Both the position numbers and the translations under genes were made by a program. A stretch of DNA of 64,000 nt, taken from the NCBI GenBank assembly GCA_007449985.2, contig VIIQ02000299.1, positions 1 through 64,000 on the forward strand, in the 5' to 3' direction. The DNA is from Desmodesmus armatus (taxonomy: Eukaryota > Chlorophyta > Chlorophyceae > Sphaeropleales > Scenedesmaceae). Shown piece after piece: positions 56,516-64,000 of the stretch (position 1 is the stretch's first letter; the number at the start of each line of letters is the position of its first letter). The notes under the pieces are model-generated. The model did no database searches, was not told the DNA's origin, and was given only the letters and a program-made list of their open reading frames with translations.

Positions 56516-59500
56516 CTAGGCCGACAACCCCCCTAGCTCGGCTAGGGTTGACCCTAGCCAGGGCATCTGGCTAGGGGTGAGCTACCCCCTGGCTAGGGTG
56601 CCGCTGCTGGCTACCCCCTGGCTAGGGGTGGGCTAGGGTGTGGCTAGCCCTAGCCAGGGCTGGCCACACCCTGGCCAGGGCTGGCCAGGTGGTTACAGGC
56701 TATTAACATGTTGCTGTTTGGACATTCCTGCCTGCACAACTGCATCTTTGTGTACTGGGCTATATGTGGTATTGTGGCAAGCTTTAGAGGGAGCCTGTGG
56801 CAGTGCGTCAGCTAGCTCACAGTCACTCTGGGAAGGAGACGCTGACTCAGTGACTGAGTCACTGCATGGGGGGTTTGTCATCACACCTGTGCTGCCAGTA
56901 GTAGCTATGCTTTGATGCGCAGACACCATGACTTCAACACGGATATGCAAGTGTGGATCGCCATCAACCCAATGTGTGGCATGCCTGCGCAGTTCAACAC
57001 ACCCGTCACATCACACTGACAACACCCATTTAGTCAATCGGTGGATTGAGGCTCAGTGTGTGTTAGTAATCTCCACACCTGTCTTACTATGAAGTACCAG
57101 ACAGATTTGGAATCACTCGCAACCGCAAGTGGACTGGCTGAGAGCAACCAGACAACCTGTTGCAACTGGTTGCAGTCAAACGGGGTGATTCAGGCTAGGG
57201 TGTAACAGCTGACTGCAAGAAGCGAGCAAGCGAAGGCTCCAGTCAGTCCTTCAATGTCCTGGTAATACTCTGAGGTCGTCTCAGCCCCTCGCACTCGTAC
57301 CTCGCGTGTGCTGCAGCCTCAACTACCACTTCGGCAGTTTGCGCTGCAAAGTCTTGTCAGACTTGCCAGACAGCATGTGGCTGGCTTGGGTATCCTTTGT
57401 GTATGCTCCAGTACTACCTCAGCTACGTGTGGGTTCGTCGGGGGGTTCGTTGCAGCCCCCAGCACTGCAGCTCTCATGATCAGCAGCGTCCTTGCTGGGC
57501 TGAAGATACAGACCAACAGCGTTCCTGAAGCGGTTGATTACGTCCAAACGGGATGCGTACCCGATGGCACACGTGGCACAAGCGGCGTCTTCTGGATCAG
57601 GCTGTTGACAGCATTCAGCCCCCCAGATCACAGGAGCACACAGGTTTGTTCAACATGGAGGTTGGGCAGCACGTGTCTGCTTGAACCTATGCAACATTGT
57701 TCAGGCATGCAGGCAATTCACAGCTGTATATGCTAGTCATACAAAGCGACAGGAGCGCATGTGCTGTTGTTGCCAGGCGGGATGTGTGAGCAGCGTGCAA
57801 CCATCAATGGTGTCAGTCAGCAGGTGGTGCCCCTGTACCAGCCATTCAAGTTGGCAGTGGTGTTCCTTTGGGGTTGATATACTGGGTCCTGCTGGTTGGT
57901 TTGCAGGAGAATTCATCATGGTGGTGGCAGCGGAGTGCACACCGTGCTCAGTGCTGCTGATGGGGCTGCTGGCTGGTGGTGCACGTGCGACTGTGCTGGC
58001 ATTGGCCACTGCACACATGGGAACGGTAAGTCACACAGCTACAAAAGAGCATCAGACCAGGGCTGCGCTACAGCCAGAAGACGTTCGTCAGCTGGGTCAG
58101 AAGCTGCCAGCTGTGGCGCAAGCTGTGTTGCACATGTGGAATACGTGGGCGACATGCATGTGTGTGTAGACACAGGGAGTGCATCCAGCCAGTTTGTGTG
58201 TGTGTGTGGGGGGTGTAGTGGGACAGAACCACTGTTGGCTGTGTGCCTTGCACTGCGCAATGTCATCCTGGGGAGGCGGTGTACTTGCACTGCCCTGCCT
58301 CAAGTGGATTTGTTTGCTCTTGTTTGCAAGGATTGTGATGCCCCCGCTTGTGTGCGCAGGAGATATGCTCGTGTGGCTGCTGCTGATAGGCCAGCAGCCT
58401 GACAAGATCCAGGACGAGTTGCAGAAACCGTGAAGCAAGCACCATGGTAAGTTGAGGCTGAGCGTGTATTGTGGCCATAGGGTTTAGTAAAGTCAGCAAA
58501 TGGGGCTGCATTTCAACTGTATCTGGGCGGCCATGTCATTCTGTGTTGATTCTGCGTTGTCGGACACAAGTCTCAGCAGCACATGCCCTCTTCTGCGTGT
58601 CGCTTGCAGGGCCACTTTATGCTGCCACGCTGGAGTTGCAGACCGACCTGCAAAAGCTGTAGAACAAGGAGCCGTTGATTGAAGCCTGGCCAGCACACTC
58701 CCCAGCAAGTGGCGAGCACTGCCACCCATGCAGCAGCAGCCTCTGCCCTGAGGCACAGGGCAGCGCAAACAACGACATGCAACAGGCTACAAGCATGGCA
58801 TTGTAGTGCAACTCAGCAGCTACGGCAGCAGTCTTACATTCTGTATGCACTGCACCTGACCTTTGAGGCGGCGCCGTCTGTTTCAGTTAGGGTTGCTGGT
58901 TGTGTGGTCACATGTGGGGTCTTGTTGGAATGTGCAGGGGCTACAGCTCATGCAGCCTCCGGCATTCAGTGGTCTTTGCAGCATACGCATGTTGCAGCAG
59001 TTGATTTGTGTGCAGTTGACTGCCATAGCTTGGTACTTGTGTTGCCGTGTGGTTCACTGTGTGGCACACAGGGATCTGTCCACATCTGCCTCATGTGAAA
59101 CATGTCCAATAGATACCTGCGGCTTCAGGATGTAATTGTTTGAAGGCTTCTCTGCTGTTTCTCTTGTTAGCCGAAGCAAGATGGATGCACTAACAAGGAA
59201 CAGTGGCGGCCACACCAAGCAGCTTTGCATTCATATAAGCTGCAGCTTTGATTCACTCAAGACGCACAGGCGGCAGCATGCAAGAGCACGACACACGAGG
59301 AACAAAATGAAACACATCTTTTGACTGTCCCCAGCATACAGGGCTCCCCACAGCAGGCTGTTTGGAATCATGCCTGGGCCATAGCCAGGGGTAGCCAGTG
59401 CACAACCCAGCCATAGCTAGCCATAGCCAGCTGTGCTGACCCTAGCCAGCCATAGCCACCTCGGCTGGCTACCCCTGGCTAGGGTTTGGCCAGGGTCTGG

Positions 59501-59593
59501 CTACCCTAGCCCCAGTCCCATTTTGGCCAGGGTAGCTGGCTACCCTGGCCCCCTTGAAAAAGGGGTAGCCAGCTAGGGGGGTTGTCGGCCTAG
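56516..59593. mobile_element. 3.08-kb DNA transposon-like element with 23-bp terminal inverted repeats
   Basis: Left end CTAGGCCGACAACCCCCCTA GCT is the exact reverse complement of the right end (59571-59593). Both ends are followed inward by many copies of GGCTAGGG/CCCTAGCC (56540-56690 and 59370-59570), the subterminal-repeat layout of cut-and-paste transposons. The insertion point is defined by the uninterrupted copy A. The target-site duplication is unclear: AGATAT on the left, and TAGATCTAGATAC on the right. The interior has open stretches (57.3-57.65 kb, 57.9-58.03 kb, 58.07-58.17 kb) with possible splice sites but no recognisable transposase, so it may be non-autonomous or carry an unfamiliar one. 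The superfamily cannot be named from the ends alone. Confidence 0.75.
58163..58191 (+). repeat. Dispersed short element, copy 4 (truncated), inside the DNA element
   Basis: TGTGTAGACACAGGGAGTGC ATCCAGCCA, identical over 29 bases to the copy at 8448, then diverging. It shows that the short element and the DNA element have met. Confidence 0.55.
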
Positions 59594-61258
59594 TAGATCT
59601 AGATACCCTGCCTGCGTCCCCTGAAAACCTGATGCACACTGTGATTTGAACTTTGCTGTGGCAGATGCGCAGGTCATGGTATGTTATAATGCAATAAATG
59701 TACCACCCCTACCCACTGTCTTGCACTCCCGCTCTCCTGCCATTGGGATGTTGCTTTCAGCATGTGTACTCCCCCCTCCCCCTAGGCTCGCCTGCAGCAC
59801 TGCCAGGCGCATGTTCACCTTGAAGCAAGTCGTGCAACGAAATGGGGTGCACATATGGCCGGCGTGACTCACTGCAGTGCCTGTTGCCTGCACACTGTGA
59901 CTGAGGCGTTGACAGATGACCACATGCAACACCATTACACCAGTAGTAGTGACAACACCCTGACACACCCTGTTGGCAAATTGGCACAACAAGACACCAG
60001 TGTGTGTACATAACCAACAGGGCAGCGGAGAATGCTAGCAAGCGCCTGAAGCACACCGCAGTGCGGGCTCAAGAGGAGCTGGTGCAACATGTACAGCCTC
60101 ATGTGTTAGCAGTGGCTGCTGCTCTAGAGCAGATTTGCTGCAACCCTTTCAGCGCAGAACGCCTGAGAAGCACGTGGCCCCTTTGAGGCTAAAGGGGTGA
60201 GAGAGCTCAGATCCTTTGGGGCCTGCACCGACGACGACTCAGCAACTGGCCAGTCCCCATGGGATACTGTCAAAGTGCGGATGACCTGCACAATCAATGT
60301 GAGTATATACGAGCTGTTCCCCCACCAGCTTCCGGAACCCCATAATCTTCTTTCACAAGCTGATCCTGATACCAGGATGTCTTCGGAAAATACTAAGCGC
60401 CTTGCGTTGAAGCCACTAACCACATGTACATGACTGATCCTCACTCGAGTGCCCGGCGGTGCTGCGTGCAAGGTGGGGGTATCCTGCCTGATGGCGCAAC
60501 TTACCTTCCATAAGTGGTAGGAAACTGTTTCAGCTGGGTTTCAGCAGCCAACTCGGCGTGTTCCAAAAGTGGGTCGAGTTGGATGTGACCAGTTTGCTCA
60601 AGAGATGTCCATGGGTGCCGAGGCTTCACAAAAACACTACTACTGGCATAAACCTATGATCGTGCTTGAGTTAGTGCTCAGAGGGAGATGGCATCCCGGC
60701 ATTGGCGTGAGACAGGTGAGATACTTCAAAACAGCAACTTGGAGGGCGTATATGCAGACAGTTAAGGTGTGAAAGTTCCGGGCATGACATGTGGGCACTT
60801 GACAAAGCCAGCAGGAAGTGAAGCACTCTGACAGTGTGAGAGTCAGTGTGACCTGTGTGAACTATCGTCACTGCCGTGTCACTGCATGGTTGACTTTGGA
60901 AGTCTCACTGAATATTTACCTACTCGAATCCTCGAATGCCCTTTTTCTGGTGCCCCCAGGGCATTGCCATTCATGCCTGATGCCTCACCATGACTGCATG
61001 CATGCATGGGTAGATCTGTTGCAACACTTGTGGCCATGGCAGCATAACACTTGTGCCGTGTTTTCCGAATGTGTTATGCCCTCTAAGAACTTGAGCCTAT
61101 GCTTTTTGGGCACGATGTGAGGATCCTCGGACCCTCCCTGTGTCAGTCAGAACCCGAGGGTGGGATACAGCCTGGCACCATGACGCAACACATTCACTCA
61201 CACATGAGGTGCTTTCAGTGGCCGTCCCAGCAACTGTGATAAATCGTGATGCTGTTGA

Positions 61259-61669
61259 TCATACAGTAGACTCCCACACATTACGCGCAGGCCTTGGCTC
61301 CTGTTCAACCCCGTGCAAAGTGGGTGACACACTGATCTGCTGCTCTTCCCTGTGGACAGCTGAGGCCAGCAAACTCACCAGAGGGTGGTGCACGTAAAAC
61401 CGCTGCCCATAGGTATAGATGTCATCAAGACTGGCATCTGAAATGAAGGCGGGGTGTCCGCAGAGACGTGCCATCCATCCACCCTGCTGCTGCAGCTCAT
61501 CCCACCACTTGGACTTGCTGGCCAGCCTGCCTGAGCTGTACTGAACTTTAACTTCAGGAAGCTTGGATTGCAGCACCTCTCTGCATTTCGTCTCAGCCAG
61601 GGCAGCCGGGTAGGCCTTGGTTGCTGATGAGACCTGCTGTTGGCGATTGGGGCCTGTGGCTGCCTTCAT
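61259..61669 (-). CDS. Unrecognised protein, divergent from the gene at 62.4 kb
   Basis: ATG at 61669 (MKAATGPNRQQQVSSATKAY) opens 136 codons without introns: ALAETKCREVLQSKLPEVKV, LASKSKWWDELQQQGGWMAR and DDIYTYGQRFYVHHPLVSLL. No family is recognised. Its QQQVSS...Y..A and SKSKWWDELQQ segments resemble QQVSFSSAIDLY and SYFKWADDFKQ of the divergently transcribed gene, so the two may be paralogues. The last ~30 codons could be intron read-through. The upstream region is shared with the other gene (61670-62391). Confidence 0.4.
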   Translation of the reverse strand: MKAATGPNRQQQVSSATKAYPAALAETKCREVLQSKLPEVKVQYSSGRLASKSKWWDELQQQGGWMARLCGHPAFISDASLDDIYTYGQRFYVHHPLVSLLASAVHREEQQISVSPTLHGVEQEPRPARNVWESTV

Positions 61670-62391
61670 CGCGTCAAAGCGGGGTCACGAATAATCTTTT
61701 AACTGACTGCGTTTCGTATGGAGTTGCTGACGAGTCCCATGCCTGACTGGACGAGCACTGTCAGCAGATCAGCAGCGAGTCCGTTGTGGTTGTGTGTGGA
61801 TACGTTGGCGTTGGTAAGCAAAGCAGAACGTAACCGAATAAACCAAACGTTCGGTGCAGGCAGCTGGCACTGGGCGCCACTGTGCTGCAGGTGAATTCGG
61901 TCACTGAATTCGGTCCGAATTCGGTCCCTCATAGTACCCCTCAAAACGCCAGCACGTGGTCCTCCAATACGGCATGCAGTGCAGAACCATGCTCAACTTT
62001 TGACGTCTTTACGTAAGAATCCTGACGCATATCTGGTAGCTGTAGGGCGTTCATCATCCCCTTCAGACGACTCTGGCTCAGACGTCTGATACGGGTGCTA
62101 TCGACACTGAGTGTCTGCACCGTCTGGTGAAAGCTTTTGCAGCTCAGTGAGGTTAAGTTGCAAGTTGAAGTTCCCAACTGACTGCGGGTGGCGCCCTTCC
62201 AGCAGCACTTGGTATGTAGCGATCTCTTCACTCCCTGTTTCAGGTGCGCAAGCTGACACAACCTGACGGTCTTTGGGTCGATGTATGCTTGCCGTGTGGC
62301 ATGTGGCAGCAGCCAATACGTTCATGGCCGGAAGTGGGCCAGGTCAGCTCCCTTGAGCACTGATGTGTTGTGGCACACAGGCACAGCTAGG
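61670..62391. other. Divergent intergenic region
   Basis: Separates the two divergent genes and must contain both promoters. It has a GAATTCGGTC triplication (61893-61927) and no clear TATA box. The frame of the plus-strand gene is open back to 62281, so its start could lie upstream of 62392. Confidence 0.4.
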
Positions 62392-64000
62392 ATGGCAGGG
62401 TCAACACAGGCGTGGGTGGGACTCCCAGCCGTGACCATTCCTTTCGAAACCTCTTCATCAGCAGCAGGCCAGCAGGTCAGCTTCAGCAGCGCTATCGACC
62501 TCTACAAGGCCTGCAGGACAGCATATGCATCTGCCAGGCTGTTGGGCACTGTCACATTTTATCAAGTAAAGCGCTTCCTTCTCTACAGAGAGGCCGGGTA
62601 CAGTAGCTACTTCAAGTGGGCAGATGACTTCAAGCAAAGCCCCGACCACTCAGAGCTGCGGGCTGCTGACATGGAGTGGCTGGCTCGTGCTGGGGCTGTT
62701 GTGTCCTTCTTACTGAGCCTGGACACACTGCCTGCCCCATCCCAGGACCAACGCACAAACTGTAAGGATCACCTGTGCAGCTTTGACAGAAGCACCTCCT
62801 CTGTTGCACCTGCTTCACCTGCTACTTGCCTGGTGTCAACAACCGCCATGTTGTGCGCAGCAGCGGTTGCTGTCGCGACAAAAAGGTTTCCTGCAGGGTT
62901 GCATGTGAATAGCATCAAGCTCGTTCAAAGACCTGCTGATCACTTTCGTCCAAGGTGCACTTGGATCTCATATGTGCTGGGGTGTTGTACTGTCCTGCAG
63001 ATGTCCTGCAGGAGCTCAGGAGTGTCACACAGCTCAAGGCAGTGGCACCCAAGATCTTCAACAAGAATCGCACCTGGGAAGATGGTGAACCCCTGCAGGA
63101 CCTGTTCCCTTACGAGTTCAAGCTGCTGCGCGAGAACATCCAGGTCCCTGGCAGGCTCCCAGAGATGTACAAGAAAAAAGTATGCACATGTCTTCGCCCA
63201 GCAAGCAGGCTGAGGCAGCAGCTTGCTTTGCGTGAAGTGACGTCTCTTGCAGGGAGCAGCAGCGGCAGCCAAGAGACCGCCCAGCATTGCGTCAAATATC
63301 TGTCATCGTTCACTCTCTGTGCTTTCTACACCAGGGTGTGTATGACTGTGTGCCCGTCCTGCATTGCGTCTTGCCCCTGCAGAAGAGCCTCAAGATTGCA
63401 GCTGAGCCGCTGTCTGGCTGGGAGGTTGTGGAGCATGCCGCAGAGCAGATGTACGTGCACCCGCCCTCCCCTCGGCTGCAAGCACTGCGCAGCGCCTCAC
63501 AGGCAGTGCTGCTGCCTGCAGCCCAGCAGCTGTTGGGCCAGGCCGGGGCAGCCGTAGCGCACAACACACCTGTGAGCCTACTGGAAGTGGCGACAGCTGT
63601 TGCAGAGGCAGCAGAGCGGCAGCAGGGAACGGCAGCAGCCGCGGCAGATGTCAGGTCAGGTTCAGATGTAGCCCCTGCCGCAGAGCCAGAGGCAAATGGA
63701 TCGACCCTGCCAGCACCAACAGCAGCAGCGGCAGCAGCCGTGGCAGGACATGGCGGAGGGATGCAGGAGGCAAGCAGCCCAGGGCCAGCGCATGCAGCAG
63801 CAGGGAGTGCTCCCTGGGCAGCGCCCTGCAGCTCAGGTGCAATGGTGACAATCAGCGGCACCAGCAGCGGCACCCAAGCCGAATACCAGACCACAGCAGA
63901 AGCAGCAGCTGCCTTTGCAGCAGCACTAGAGGTGCCTGATCTTGCTGCCTGTCAAGAGGCTACAGCAGCAGCTGCTGCTGCCGCTGCAGCAGCAGCCGCT
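62392..64000 (+). CDS. Unrecognised multi-exon protein, 3' end outside window
   Basis: Exons 62392-62761, 63001-63179 and 63335-beyond 64000 join in phases 1, 0 and open. The first splice joins T to AT (TATGTCCTGCAG); the second joins AAA to GGTGTGTAT after CTACACCAG. The start at 62392 gives MAGSTQAWVGLPAVTIPFET. Later come SAIDLYKACRTAYASARLLG, SSYFKWADDFKQSPDHSELR, PKIFNKNRTWEDGEPLQDLF, PYEFKLLRENIQVPGRLPEM and LQKSLKIAAEPLSGWEVVEH. From about 63580 the protein turns Ala/Ser/Gly-rich, ending in a poly-Ala run at the window edge. The globular part has no domain I can name. It is possibly paralogous to the divergent gene. Confidence 0.55.

Larger units (their letters stand above)
56281..60990. 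repeat. ~1.7-kb dispersed repeat, copy B (split by an inserted element)
   Basis: The left part, 56281-56515, ends AACAAGCTGGCAATCAGATA T. The right part resumes at about 59600 (CCTGCCTGCGTCCCCTGAAA) and runs to 60990. Copy A is continuous over the break, so the 3.08 kb in between arrived later. The right part of B also carries a ~70-bp insertion and several small deletions relative to A. Confidence 0.75.

Overview
The window reads as nuclear DNA of a green alga, most likely a chlorophyte of the Chlamydomonadales type. The evidence is a plant-type prohibitin-2, a subgroup-22-like R2R3-MYB, genes cut into many short GT-AG exons, GC-rich coding sequence full of CAG/GCT (poly-Gln, poly-Ala) runs, and scattered TTTAGGG/CCCTAAA telomere-type motifs. 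There is no operon structure, ribosome binding site, rRNA or recognisable tRNA. The species cannot be fixed from sequence alone.

Layout. 0.1-3.1 kb (+): the 3' half of a prohibitin-2 gene whose internal exons are reiterated many times. 3.1-10.4 kb: intergenic, with tandem and dispersed repeats, head-to-head telomeric motifs and a displaced MYB exon fragment. 10.4-18.7 kb (-): R2R3-MYB gene with an array of ten near-identical 110-bp units, each a 54-nt phase-1 exon (one with 47 nt) plus a 56-nt intron, followed by three diverged exons of the same family. 18.7-24.2 kb: intergenic repeats. 24.2-27.5 kb (-): Gln/Ala/His-rich protein whose C-terminal coiled-coil segment is tandemly repeated. 27.5-43.6 kb: repeat-rich, with a decayed ~4-kb segmental duplication (29.4-33.1 versus 36.4-41.2 kb), minisatellites, and a small gene fragment with an endosulfine-like FDSGEY motif (34.8-35.1 kb, -). 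43.6-49.5 kb (-): a secreted protein with at least seven ricin-B-type lectin repeats spread over about 17 exons, two of them 16 and 22 nt long. 50.7-51.4 kb (-): an unrecognised coiled-coil gene. 52.1-61.0 kb: a 776-bp tandem duplication and two copies of a ~1.7-kb repeat, one split by a 3.08-kb DNA element with 23-bp terminal inverted repeats. 61.2-64 kb: two divergent, unrecognised and possibly paralogous genes; the second runs off the window.

The common thread is intragenic tandem duplication at the scale of single exons. It appears independently in the prohibitin, MYB, Gln-rich, lectin and FDSGEY genes. In some cases reading phase is kept, so the copies could be expressed (MYB, perhaps the Gln-rich gene). 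In others the copies are decaying (prohibitin, lectin). The MYB array is the strongest candidate for an undescribed system: a bank of interchangeable, phase-neutral mini-exons encoding an 18-residue repeat behind a MYB DNA-binding domain. Splice models were built by hand from GT-AG signals and phase agreement. A few frame breaks fall in homopolymer runs and may be sequencing errors.
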